Source: Puniceicoccales bacterium (lineage in GTDB: Bacteria > Verrucomicrobiota > Verrucomicrobiia > Opitutales > UBA953). From it: 64,000 bases of DNA. How positions within the stretch are numbered: the stretch's first letter is position 1; each line of letters opens with the position of its first letter. Below are positions 8,601-18,300 of the stretch, one piece after another. Below the pieces are notes generated by a model. It was not told the DNA's origin. It was given only the letters and a program-made list of their open reading frames with translations, and did not search any database. Made by a program: the position numbers and the translations under genes. The stretch is taken from assembly GCA_031256995.1 (NCBI GenBank), contig JAIRPL010000052.1, positions 1 to 64,000 of the forward strand, in the 5' to 3' direction.

Positions 8601-11600
8601 ATCAATGACCTGATGCAAGTTGCGACAAAGCTGCTGGGGTTCACGCGCGACGAATACATCCAGTTCACCCTTGGCTCGGAAACGTCGCGAGTGACGGATT
8701 TTTATGAGTTCCTCCTTGATGCGGATAATGGAAACACCGCGCTTGAGGCCCTTCTCGGCCGGGACCAGATCCCGGAAGGCGAGCGAGTGACCTTGGTGAA
8801 TGAGGTGATGAAAGGCGTCTTCGGGCTGTCCCGGGGAAGGACGGACCTGGAGGCCGCGAAAGACCTGCTCCGCGAAGGCATCTCCCTTGTGGGCAAAAAC
8901 ATGGAACAAGGAAACTCCGCCCGCTACCAGGCCATCCTCAATGCCCTCAACCGTGGCGACGTGGCAGGCGCCTCGCGTCTGTTTGTCGCCGCGGGAGTCT
9001 TGGAAAAGAAGGGTGCGGGCACCCTGGCCCTGTTGGTGGAGGCGGCGAACATCAGCGAACTGCGCATCGCCGAGGGGGTGGTGCTGGGCAACGTGCAGGC
9101 TTTTGGCTATTCCACGGTGAAGATGAGCGGGGGTGAGCTTCGAGTCCTGCAAAACAACTCCGGCACACTCAATGCCACGATCGAGGGCGAGCCGGGGTCG
9201 CTGCTGATTTTCACAACCGTCGGTCACATCACCAATGCCAGCGGACAGCAGATGCTCGTTGGCGCGGATGCCGCCGGGACGGCCTTCATCCGCCAGCCGC
9301 AAACCAATTTCCGCGGGGACGTGATCATCGAGGAAGGCGTCACCGTGCAGCTCGGCGCATCCGTGGATCTGGATGGGGTCGAGCAGCCGGAGCGGCTCAA
9401 TGAATCCTTCTCCAACGCCAACTCTTTTGTGCTTCGCGGGGGCAACTCGCAGCGCGAGACCACGCTGGCGATCAACGGCTCCGACCAGAAGATCCGCAAC
9501 CTTTCCGGGGACAAGTGCGCCAGCATCCGCCTCGGCACGGGCGTTCTCGTGCTTGTGCAGGAATATGACCAGAACTTTGCCGGAAAAATTTACGGCGAGG
9601 GATCCATTGTCAAGGAGGGCAACGGCGCGTTTGCCCTCAGCGGCGTGAGCGATTTCTACGGCACCGCCATCGTGCGCGCCGGAGGCCTTTCCCTGAATGC
9701 CGAAAACTCCCTCGCCCGGGCCGCCGCGCTCATTCTCAAAGGCGGGGCGAAGGTGTCCACCAACTCCTTCCCCCAGCGCATTGGGGCGCTCTTTGGCGAG
9801 GCGGGATCCATTCTCGACATCGGTTCTGGCGGCCTGACCGTGGGGGTTGGTGACGAGCGTCTCGCCCAGTTGCGCTATGACAACGACCACAGCGCCACGG
9901 GGATTCTGAACATGAATTATCTCGCCACGCGATACGTGGACGGTGACGGGGATGCCACGCCCATTGCCGGATTGAAGGAGCCGGGCGGCATCAACGATTT
10001 CATTTTCAAGGAGGGGGATCAGTCCAGCCGGGCCGCGCGGGGCACGACGGTCGGCTATCTCATGTCTCCGCTCGTGGATCTTTCCAATGCCGTTGACCTG
10101 GCTTTTTCCGGTGAAATCCAAGGCACGGGCGATCTTGTGAAAATCGGCGTGGAACGCCTCACCATTGACGGGAAGAATCCCAATTTCACCGGGGTGACGC
10201 GCCTTGACCAAGGTCTTCTGCGCGTCACGGCGGACAGCCTGAATTCCTCCAGCATTCTCATCAACACCAAGCCCAATTCCAGTGACTATCTTGAGCTTTA
10301 TGCGGCAGCCTCAACCAGCGCTGCGCGCACGGGGCTGATCTCGGGGACGGGCGATTTGCATAAAATCGGTCAGGGCGAGGCCACGCTTGGCCCGATCTCC
10401 TACACAGGGAGCACCTTTGTCGACCAGGGGCGCCTGGTCGTCGCCGACATTTCCGGCCTGCCCGTTGCCGATGAGCGAAACAACCCCGGCGGCGGCATTC
10501 ACGTCCGGAACACCGGCACCATTGTTTTCAGCTACGCCGGTTCCGCGCCCACGCGCTACGAAGGCCTTGTGAACGGGACTGGCGGCGTTGAAAAAACGGG
10601 CACCGGAAAGGTGACCCTTGCCGGAAACCTGAATTATGGGCACGTCGAGGCCCTGATCTCGGGCGCCCGCGAATTTTACTCCATCTCGGCCTCCCTTCCC
10701 ACCGGTTCCATTGTCAACTCCGACGGCACCCTTTCCCTGTGTTTTCCGGAAGGATCGCGCCTGCTGGCGGATGGCTCGGTCGAAGTCGGGGGTTTTGGCG
10801 GCGAGATCTTCAAGCCGCGCAACGTCACCGGACTTTCCGAGGTCGAGGCCGTGACGGGGGTCTTTCTTGTCCAGGCCAAGCCTGATGGCTGTGTGATCCG
10901 CACGCGCGACGCGGATGGCAACCTTGTCATCATCCCGCTGCCCGCCGGTGTCACGGCCGCGCCCGCCGGCTCCCAATTGCGTGAGAACGGTGTGATTGTC
11001 CTGCCGGATGGCACCCGCCTTGGCACCCATGGCGGCGTCCTCAATGTCGGCAACTCCTGGTCTGACGTATGGTTGGACGGCCAGCGCATTGGAGGGTTCA
11101 CTTATCTTTATGCCGCGGACGGCACGACGCCGCTTTACCAAGTCAAATACCAGCGCGCCAAGGACCCGGCGACCGGCGTTTGGTCGTGGGTCGTGGGCGA
11201 CGATGGCCGGCGTGTCCCCGTGCTGGATGACGGTGGAAACCCCGTGTATGTGACGGACTCGCAGGGCGGGCGCCTGCAGGATTATGCCGTCGAGGTCGAT
11301 CCCGTCACAGGGCTTCCCCTGCTTGACGCCAACGGCGACATGCTGCCGCTTCACACGGGCGTGACACTTCTTGTGGATCCGGAGGCCCTTTTGCTTGGCG
11401 AACGCATCAAGGATGGCGTCACGCAGCCATGGCTGTCGCAGGATGACCGTGTCGTCATCGCCTCCCCGGATGGCTCCCTGAGGGCCGTCTCCAATGGGGC
11501 GACAGTTGTCCGCGCCGGGGAGCTTGAGATTCAAGAACTTCCGCGCCTTGAGGGGACCGCGCCCGGTGAGCTTGAGGTGTTGCGGGATGCCACGCTCACC

Positions 11601-14600
11601 GTGAACCTTGTCACGGCGGCCGGGGGCGTCCCTCAGGGCCAGACCTTGGAATCCGTGCTGCGCGGCGACGGCACCTTCTGCAAGACAGGGGCGGGCACGC
11701 TCCTGCTGAATTCCCGCCAGCCACTTTTCACCGGGACTTTCAAAGTCTCCGGCGGCGCGGTCAACCTCGGCGCGGAAAACGCCTTGGACAACTCACGCGA
11801 CGTTGTCCTGGAGTCGGGCGCGGTGCTCAACCTTGATGGCAGGACGCAGACCTTCCACTACCTTGCCGGGACGGTGGATTCCACGGTCAACGTCAATGGC
11901 TCAAGGCTGCTTTTTGAGGTGCCTGCCAACGAAGGCGAGGCGCGCCTCTACGAAGGGCGTTTTGCGGGCGGCGGCACCCTTGTCAAAACCGGCGCCGGCC
12001 GGCTTTCCTTGTGGCGGCCCGCGGATGCGGCGGATGGCGCGCCCAATGTTTTGGAAAACATCCGCGTGGAGGCCGGGTCCCTGCAAGCCTCCCCCACGGC
12101 GCTTGGCAACGCCAATGTCCATGTCGCCAATGGCTCGGAGTTGGATTTCTACACCAAGGCCGGCGAATATCAGGCCTATTCCGGCGCCCTTTCCGGCGTC
12201 GGGGTCATTGGCAAGGAGGGGGCGGGCACCGTCTGCCTTCAAGGGGATAAATCCTTGTTGGACATCCCGGAGGGGGCCACGCAGTTTCTTGTGCGCGAAG
12301 GGCGGCTCATTGTGGAAAATTCCCGCATCGCCCAGGAGGAGGGACGTGCTGCGGTGCCTGGCGCGCGCGTCAAGACCGGGGCCGTTTTCCAGCTCGACCT
12401 CAAGGCCGAGGAATACCTCACGCTTGGCGCGAACACCGTCGTGGACTATGCGGAGGGCGAGCACGGCAGTTTCGCCATTCATGGCCCCACCGGGACCGAG
12501 CTTACCATCAACGGAACGCCCTTGGGCTACACGGGCGTCACCGAGCTTGTCGGCGGTTTGAAGCTGACCTTTGACCTCGATCGCGACCTTTACGGGCAGG
12601 ATGGCATTGCGACCCTTGTGGGCGGCCTGTCCGCGCCCAAGGCTGCGGAAGGCGAGGAGGCCCCCATCGTCAACCTCGGTGGAAGTCAGTCAAAAGTCGT
12701 TCTCGTGCAGAATCTTGAAGGAAATTTCTGGGGGGACTTTTCGGGTTATGCCCTCGGCGCGCTTGACGGAAGCCGGACCAACTACGGCCCGAGCAGCGCC
12801 GTCACAATCTCCGGACCGGAAAAGCTGATTTACAGAGGCGGGGATGGGCGCGGCATTCTTCCCGAAGGCAAATACGGGGAGCAGAACCATGCCCAGATCG
12901 GGCTTGGCGAACTGGATGTGTTCGGACGCGGAGTCGGGAACGTCACGGTTGACGGCGGGCGTTTCCAAGTCGGGGTGGAGAACTGCCACGCCATCGACGT
13001 CATCAACAACGGCATCCTTTATGTCGCCAATTATGGCACGGCGGACACGGCCTATCGCGGCCTGATCACAAACAGCAACCAGAGCGACTTCGGGCTGTGT
13101 TTTCTTGCGGGAGTGGAAGGTGCCGGGGCCATTTCCATCACGCCAGGGATTTTTGAGCAACTTTCCCGCTTTTTGCCACGCATGACGGCGGAGGCGGGTT
13201 CAAGGCTTGTGCTTGAGGCCTCGCCCGGCGCGGGTGAGGGTGCGCGGGATCTCAATACGTCTTTCCGCGTCGATGCCCTGGAGGTTGCTGCGGGAGCCAC
13301 CCTTGAGGTGCGCGTCGCGCCCAACCCGCTCGCCCCGCTGGCAGCCCTTGAGTTGAACACCCCCGTCACAGGCGGGGGATCATTGCTGAAAACCGGAGAA
13401 GGACGCCTCTCCATCAACGCCGACCAGCCCTATGCGGGGGAGACGCGCGTCATGGGCGGCACCCTTGGCGGCAATTTCACCGTCACAGGCGACCTCGTGG
13501 TGGATGCCGGCGGCACGCTTGCGCCCGGAAATTCCATCGGCACGGTGGGCACGCTTGGCAACCTCGTCCTGAACGCGGGCGGCCTGCTCGACATTGAAAT
13601 CGAAGGAACCAGCCGCGATCGCATCCTCGTCGGGGGCAAGATCGTGCTCAACGGCGGCACCATCCGTCTCACGGGACTGACGCGTGACATTGAACGCGGC
13701 GCCCTGCTTTCCATTGCCGAGAGCAGGACTTCCGGCGGCCGCCTGGGCCTCGAATACAATGCGATCCCCACCATTGAGAGTGGCTTGCTGGATGTGCCGA
13801 ATTCCAATGAGAACTTTATTTTGCTTGGGCCGGGAATCGGAAAGGGGACGCCCTACGAAGGCCTTGTGGACAAACGGACGGGCGTCAATGCGGCGGACAG
13901 TCTTGCCGTGCTCGTGGCCCAGAAGGAGATTGCCAAGATCCCAGGGTTTGATGCCAGGCCCGGCATGGGCGCGTTTTATTCCGCGCTCGACTCCCTGGCC
14001 GTGCTGCCCGTGCCCCCCGTCTCGGAATCCACGGCGGACGAGGCCTTCCGTTCCTGGTATGACCGCAATCGCAGCGAACTCTCCGGACTCGGGCTGTTGC
14101 CGCGTGACCGCGCGTCCGCCCGCCTGGCGGAGATCGTGAGGGATCTTCGCGGCGGCCTGCCCGCCTCCGTGCGCCCGGACCGCAACGACCCCGGCTACAA
14201 GGCCGCTTATGACTGGTTGAAGGCCGCCTACCTGATTGGCTCGTACGTCAACACCACCTCCCTCGAGGAGCTTGGCGCCCTCGCCTCCAACCTTTCCCCG
14301 CTTGGTTTTGCCTCCCTGGCGGCGATGCCTGCGGCGTTCGCGAATTCCAGCGTGGACAACATTCGCGCCCGCGCCGAGCAGCGCCGTTATGACGCCGACG
14401 TTGTCAACGATTATGGCGCCTTCAGGCACCCATGGCAGATTTATTTCTCCGCCAATGCCACCATCCACCGCTCCGGCGGGGAAAGCGGCGCCACCCCCTA
14501 TAACTTCAACAGCGAAGGCGCGAGTGTCGGCGCGGACGCCCGTTTTGGAAAAAGCTCCCTGCTTGGCGCGGTTGTTGAGTATGCCAACGGCTCCGCCAAT

Positions 14601-15302
14601 CTCAAATCCGGTTCGGGCAGGAACCGCATGAATGCCGTCCGGGGCACCGCCTACGCCAGCACCATGCTCGATCAGAATGGCTGGTTTTATTTGGATGGCG
14701 GCGCATCCGCCGGGTATAACTCCTACAGCATGCGGCGCAATGTCGTCGGGGTGGCCGCCAACGGGGACACGGACGGCTGGTCGGCGGGGCTTTTTGCCAG
14801 CCTTGGCACGGGTTTTGTCCTATGCAAAGGCGAGAATGCCGAGGATTTTCAGTTCCATCTCACTCCGGCCATCACCCTTGAATACAATCACCATGCCGTC
14901 AATTCCTTCACCGAAGGGGCGAATGATGGCGGAGTGCCCGCCGTCGCCCTGCGCGTGAACGGTTTCGATCTCGACTCGATGCGCCTGAAAATCGGCACAG
15001 GATTCCAGTTCACCTGGGGCGAAAATGACTCCCGCTGGCGTGTGGCCTTGGATGTGTCCTATGCCCGGGAACTTTTGGACACGGACGCCGAGATTTCCTC
15101 GCGCTTTGCGCTCGACCCCTATGGAACCACGAGAAGCACCGTGAAATCGCGCGCCCTCCCGCAGGATTTTGTGCAGGCCGCCCCGTCTGTGACTTGGAAT
15201 TTCACCGAACAGGCCTCCGTGTTTGCCTCCTACCGCTATGAGGCCAGTTTTGACGGCGACACCCGGCACAACCTCACCGCCGGCTTCCGTTATCGCTTCT
15301 AA
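5688..15302 (+). CDS. Giant autotransporter with PATR beta-helix passenger (3204 aa)
   Basis: A type V secreted protein. An N-terminal signal peptide ends near VLSA (residue 32), and a C-terminal beta-barrel (about residues 2915-3204) ends in the aromatic sequence RYRF expected for BamA recognition. The passenger carries at least eleven autotransporter-associated beta-strand repeats of the form GxGxLxKxGxGxLxL...TGxTxVxxGxL, for example GEGSIVKEGNGAFALSG (about 1303) and GGGSLLKTGEGRLSIN (about 2562), ending in the usual LAPGNSIGTVGTLGNLVL segment. Residues about 880-1105 are an unusual helix-rich, polar insertion. DPxTG motifs recur. The ATG at 5688 lacks a Shine-Dalgarno sequence; the ATG at 5718 would give a more typical 22-residue signal peptide. 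It is paralogous to the next gene in the stretch before the barrel (NLSPLGFASL, EQRRYDADV). Substrate and role are unknown; adhesion or glycan binding is a guess. Confidence 0.9.
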   Translation: MKNRLHPFPNMRFSKPALFAAASLLVPAVLSANMDPPLSLAGNYFFTNEPDSYRAYGSSLNTPATSSFNIVDAKSGSAIAGPGGNSVLPNPVGSAMIVVDKGVTLKLDSGYSSTFSGMFFGEGNIVKNGTGSLQYSGATMANTYTFSLLDTTHPSYGYFANASAGAVYAYEMDPRGVMFSDYNVYGGGGAGGTSSAYALRDFTNVPDNYWEVYVPNLGGTDYVSYLQGGPMGPLSMRFRVDHKFGPFIANPTSAISPQNLDLVRLYYNDIESARVYSQYGGNQLGNEPYAKLLTNTGLFRIKYSDDPSSPEYLKNWRLDPSSDATQGDNYVPPYHFFRQQNADGSYSYMPLENWRYPVGTVFYNMTDSYNTNDADSYIGPSLAFGGLSGTVTINAGELDMRGYLNHWREFPLAIGVTAGWSYDAAQFGATKPMMVGARNWVLSGSAKLSFRNTDMNTTNATLTLIPPYDGTDTPAHPDPHTPNIVALNFVHNLQTGQKSAETLVYTTQTAGWEVRIDPASGLPVDARVQEILDAGQSITLQDVASIGSVGRPFIYDWVTHNEEHTVDIYSNDQPNTELEVGTNATGHRIIIHQDIYWDGSIGIISGSGRAYKTGPGSLTILNKARLDGSIFVAGGQLILDSMAPASGTGAELLLGVDSVNLVGTDGSRGEYMTADLRKTLSPPPDWQWWLYEYKQAYVPDRDTGTNLETWLASVEIPARDANNDVIYKTDPDTGLVLLDPVTGDPVPQMVEKRYSIQKTVDKYAQLVIKQDQTIHNLQALFAEKSGAATVEAAIQAALKANPTEPYIAGQAYGTNIRIDNFKLSLQQDLDGIYRGSINGDWKSLPRDNEISGMLSNGIILNSSPVTSPTGERVWSDQSRRNVVASFHTYENALVLLEQKIARYKEVTGNNSAPYYDDLKAVLEKLGADAYGNPAQQALLRRLDPNSAYSFQLAQIVMDALPSGVPGVNITRINDLMQVATKLLGFTRDEYIQFTLGSETSRVTDFYEFLLDADNGNTALEALLGRDQIPEGERVTLVNEVMKGVFGLSRGRTDLEAAKDLLREGISLVGKNMEQGNSARYQAILNALNRGDVAGASRLFVAAGVLEKKGAGTLALLVEAANISELRIAEGVVLGNVQAFGYSTVKMSGGELRVLQNNSGTLNATIEGEPGSLLIFTTVGHITNASGQQMLVGADAAGTAFIRQPQTNFRGDVIIEEGVTVQLGASVDLDGVEQPERLNESFSNANSFVLRGGNSQRETTLAINGSDQKIRNLSGDKCASIRLGTGVLVLVQEYDQNFAGKIYGEGSIVKEGNGAFALSGVSDFYGTAIVRAGGLSLNAENSLARAAALILKGGAKVSTNSFPQRIGALFGEAGSILDIGSGGLTVGVGDERLAQLRYDNDHSATGILNMNYLATRYVDGDGDATPIAGLKEPGGINDFIFKEGDQSSRAARGTTVGYLMSPLVDLSNAVDLAFSGEIQGTGDLVKIGVERLTIDGKNPNFTGVTRLDQGLLRVTADSLNSSSILINTKPNSSDYLELYAAASTSAARTGLISGTGDLHKIGQGEATLGPISYTGSTFVDQGRLVVADISGLPVADERNNPGGGIHVRNTGTIVFSYAGSAPTRYEGLVNGTGGVEKTGTGKVTLAGNLNYGHVEALISGAREFYSISASLPTGSIVNSDGTLSLCFPEGSRLLADGSVEVGGFGGEIFKPRNVTGLSEVEAVTGVFLVQAKPDGCVIRTRDADGNLVIIPLPAGVTAAPAGSQLRENGVIVLPDGTRLGTHGGVLNVGNSWSDVWLDGQRIGGFTYLYAADGTTPLYQVKYQRAKDPATGVWSWVVGDDGRRVPVLDDGGNPVYVTDSQGGRLQDYAVEVDPVTGLPLLDANGDMLPLHTGVTLLVDPEALLLGERIKDGVTQPWLSQDDRVVIASPDGSLRAVSNGATVVRAGELEIQELPRLEGTAPGELEVLRDATLTVNLVTAAGGVPQGQTLESVLRGDGTFCKTGAGTLLLNSRQPLFTGTFKVSGGAVNLGAENALDNSRDVVLESGAVLNLDGRTQTFHYLAGTVDSTVNVNGSRLLFEVPANEGEARLYEGRFAGGGTLVKTGAGRLSLWRPADAADGAPNVLENIRVEAGSLQASPTALGNANVHVANGSELDFYTKAGEYQAYSGALSGVGVIGKEGAGTVCLQGDKSLLDIPEGATQFLVREGRLIVENSRIAQEEGRAAVPGARVKTGAVFQLDLKAEEYLTLGANTVVDYAEGEHGSFAIHGPTGTELTINGTPLGYTGVTELVGGLKLTFDLDRDLYGQDGIATLVGGLSAPKAAEGEEAPIVNLGGSQSKVVLVQNLEGNFWGDFSGYALGALDGSRTNYGPSSAVTISGPEKLIYRGGDGRGILPEGKYGEQNHAQIGLGELDVFGRGVGNVTVDGGRFQVGVENCHAIDVINNGILYVANYGTADTAYRGLITNSNQSDFGLCFLAGVEGAGAISITPGIFEQLSRFLPRMTAEAGSRLVLEASPGAGEGARDLNTSFRVDALEVAAGATLEVRVAPNPLAPLAALELNTPVTGGGSLLKTGEGRLSINADQPYAGETRVMGGTLGGNFTVTGDLVVDAGGTLAPGNSIGTVGTLGNLVLNAGGLLDIEIEGTSRDRILVGGKIVLNGGTIRLTGLTRDIERGALLSIAESRTSGGRLGLEYNAIPTIESGLLDVPNSNENFILLGPGIGKGTPYEGLVDKRTGVNAADSLAVLVAQKEIAKIPGFDARPGMGAFYSALDSLAVLPVPPVSESTADEAFRSWYDRNRSELSGLGLLPRDRASARLAEIVRDLRGGLPASVRPDRNDPGYKAAYDWLKAAYLIGSYVNTTSLEELGALASNLSPLGFASLAAMPAAFANSSVDNIRARAEQRRYDADVVNDYGAFRHPWQIYFSANATIHRSGGESGATPYNFNSEGASVGADARFGKSSLLGAVVEYANGSANLKSGSGRNRMNAVRGTAYASTMLDQNGWFYLDGGASAGYNSYSMRRNVVGVAANGDTDGWSAGLFASLGTGFVLCKGENAEDFQFHLTPAITLEYNHHAVNSFTEGANDGGVPAVALRVNGFDLDSMRLKIGTGFQFTWGENDSRWRVALDVSYARELLDTDAEISSRFALDPYGTTRSTVKSRALPQDFVQAAPSVTWNFTEQASVFASYRYEASFDGDTRHNLTAGFRYRF

Positions 15303-15358
15303 TCGCATCCGCCGCGACCCATCACGTCCATTCCTCCTTTCCTTTCTTTCCTTTCCCC

Positions 15359-18300
15359 ATGAAATCCACCCAAAAGTTTTTCGCAGCTGCCGCGTTTGCC
15401 CTGGCCGTTTCCGCCGGTGCGCACGGGGCGACACCCGCAAACATCTATCGTAACCTGGAAGGAAGCAACGATCTCTCTTTTTACGCGGGAAGCGAGAGCA
15501 TCATCCAGCAGGACATCGCCACGACTTACACCGGGCGCTGGTTGTCCAATGGCATGACCAGCTATTACGACCTCTTTGAGCCGGATTTTTACACCCTAAA
15601 AAATCCTGATGACATTGGCATTATCCGCGTCAAGGGGGCGGGCGAGCTTGAGGTGCAGGCATGGAAGGCCGAGTTGACCACGACATCCTCCGGCAACGGG
15701 GGATTTTACACCGGGAGGGTCTTTTATGCCGGGCGCAAACCCACACGCATCAACGACCCGGGAACACCGGGTGCGGCATCCTACAGCTCATTCGCGGGAA
15801 CGCTTGTCCTGGAGGATTCGATTTCATTGCGTGTTTCCGGTTATCTTAATCAATATTATCGAAATGACACCATTGAGATGAATAGTCCCGGGAACTTTCA
15901 GCTCGACTATCCCTCGGCGTCTCCAAAGCGCGTTGGCGCGGTTTATGGTGTCCAGCGCGTTGTGCTGAAGGACACCGCCAGAATTTCATTTCAAAATTCC
16001 CCGGCCAACATTGTGACCAATGGGTTTGATGACGTTGATACCGGCCCTTTCGCGGCCAGGCTCCGTTTCAACATCATTCAAAATGTGGAGTCTCCCGACA
16101 GCAGCCGCACTGAATTTCACACAGGGCCGGACGACACCTATCGCATTGTCCTGCACATGGATGGGCGTTATGTCCCCGTCGCGGATCCGAATGAGGCCGG
16201 GAGATACCTTCCCGGCGCCGAGGGTTCCTTTGGTTATCTGCGCGGGGACGGGCAGTTTATCAAGACAGGCGACGGAAATTTGCGCATCAAGAATGACGGC
16301 GATTTCATCGGTTCCGTCGCCCTTGATGGAGGCGTCACTTTTCTTGCCTCCACCGGTGGCGCGGCCCTCTTGTCCGCGCACACGGTCAACCTGGTCGGCA
16401 ATGCCGACCCGCTGGGCGGTGTGATTCCCACCGCGCTCACGGGTGGCATCAGCTGGAAAGAAAACGATTATCGCACTTTCGCCATCGTTTCCCCGGCCGG
16501 CATGGGTTGGGGAGTCAGTGACCCGACGGTCCTCAGGCTTGTCCGGACGCCGGAATATATCAGTCAATTTGGGGGGGGGCAGCTTTCGCAAACGCATCAT
16601 ATCTCCTACGCCAGCTATTATTCCATTCTCTCGCTGGCGACGGACCAGACGATCCGTAATTTTCAGACCTATTTTCGTCGTGCCGAGGGAGTGGATGAGA
16701 TTTTTTATTACGGAAATATGGGCACGGGGGCCGAAACCGCGGTTTTGCTTTGCTCCCAGGATCCCAACAATCCCAATGGGACCATAGACCGGAAGCTTAC
16801 GGTCATCCAGGACCTCAACACCGACGGCCATTACACCGGCACCATTGTCGGCTCCACGTACTCTGTTTTTGAGAAACGCGGTCCGGGCGCGATCGCCCTT
16901 GTCGGTGGAAGCACAAGCCCGGAGTCCTTTTGCGGGACATTTGATGTTCAGGAGGGCAAACTTATCGCCAATGGACAATCGCTTGGCTCCGGTTATGTGA
17001 ATGTCGGCGCGGGAGGAAATCTGGTCATTCTCCAGAATGATTCCGGCACCTTGCTTGCCCAGCTCCGCGCCAGCCAGCAGGGGGAGCTTCTTGTCACCCA
17101 CCACGCCAATCTTACCAACGAAGCCGTCTCCAATATTCATATCGGCGATGATTACCAGGTTGGCGTCCTCCAAATATACCGTTCCCAGCCGGAATTTTCC
17201 GGAAACCTTGTCGTTGATGGCGGTGTGACCCTTCTTCTTTCCGCCCGTGATGGCGACACCATCGCCCCGAACGACGCCTTCGTCAACGCCAACTCCGTCA
17301 CACTCACCCAAGGCACGACCCATGCCTCCGACTATTCAGGCGAAGGACGCCAGACCGTGCTTTCCTTTGCCGATTCCAATCAGCGCGTTTCCAATTTTTC
17401 CGGCGATCCCAAGACGCGTCTCGAATTAGGGCGCGGCACGGTCACTTTGCGCCAGCGAAAAGACCTGTTTTATCCCGGGTCCATCCGCGGTGCCGGCAAC
17501 GTCGTCACCATGACGGACAGCACGTTCACGCTCTCGGGTGAAAACACCTACTTTGGCGCCACGGTGCTCATGCCCATCACGGCCCCTGATTCGAACAATG
17601 GAGATTTGCGCACCGCCCGCCTTGTGCTCGGCGCGAAAGGCGGCGACGATATCAAGAACACCTCCGCAGCCATCCTGTTCGCCGGTTCGGAAATCATTAG
17701 CGCCGAGGTGGATGCCGACGGACAGCTCGTCCTGGATGCCGCGACGGGGCTTCCCCGTTACCAGCCCCAGCATTTCGGAATGCTCTTTGGCGAACCGGAA
17801 CTTCGCGACCCGGTGAGCGGGAAAATCCTGGCCGCAGCCCCCAAAATCATCATGGGGACCGCCACCCTGACCATCGGAGTGGATGCCAGCCACCTTGACG
17901 CCCTTGCGCGGGAACTCTCCAACACCAATCCCGACGCGAACAGCCCCGTTGTGCGGGATATTCAGGCCGGATACTATTTCAACACAGTCTTGACCGGTGA
18001 AAAGGGGCCGATGCCAGCCAACCCGCAGGCTTCGGATTTCACCGTTGGCTCCTCCCGCTATTATCTCGAAACCGTCATCGCCCAGATGACCAGCGAGAAA
18101 CAGGCGCGGCTTGACCCCGAGACCGGACGCCCGATCGTGGACCCGGTCACCGGCGCGTTCATTTGGGACGAAAAACCGGGGCGCGGCCTTTCCAATGCCG
18201 ACAACCTCGAGTACGCCGGGCAAATTGTCGGCTCCGGCGACATTGTGAAAATTGGCGACCAACGCCTTATTTTCAGCGCCCAAAGTTTGGATTTCACGGG

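Noticed and set aside
7548-10211. Long reverse-strand open frame (887 codons) opposite the first autotransporter
   Set aside because: It is antisense to a frame with clear PATR repeats and signal peptide; high GC and low stop density make such shadows common, and its sequence shows no domain.
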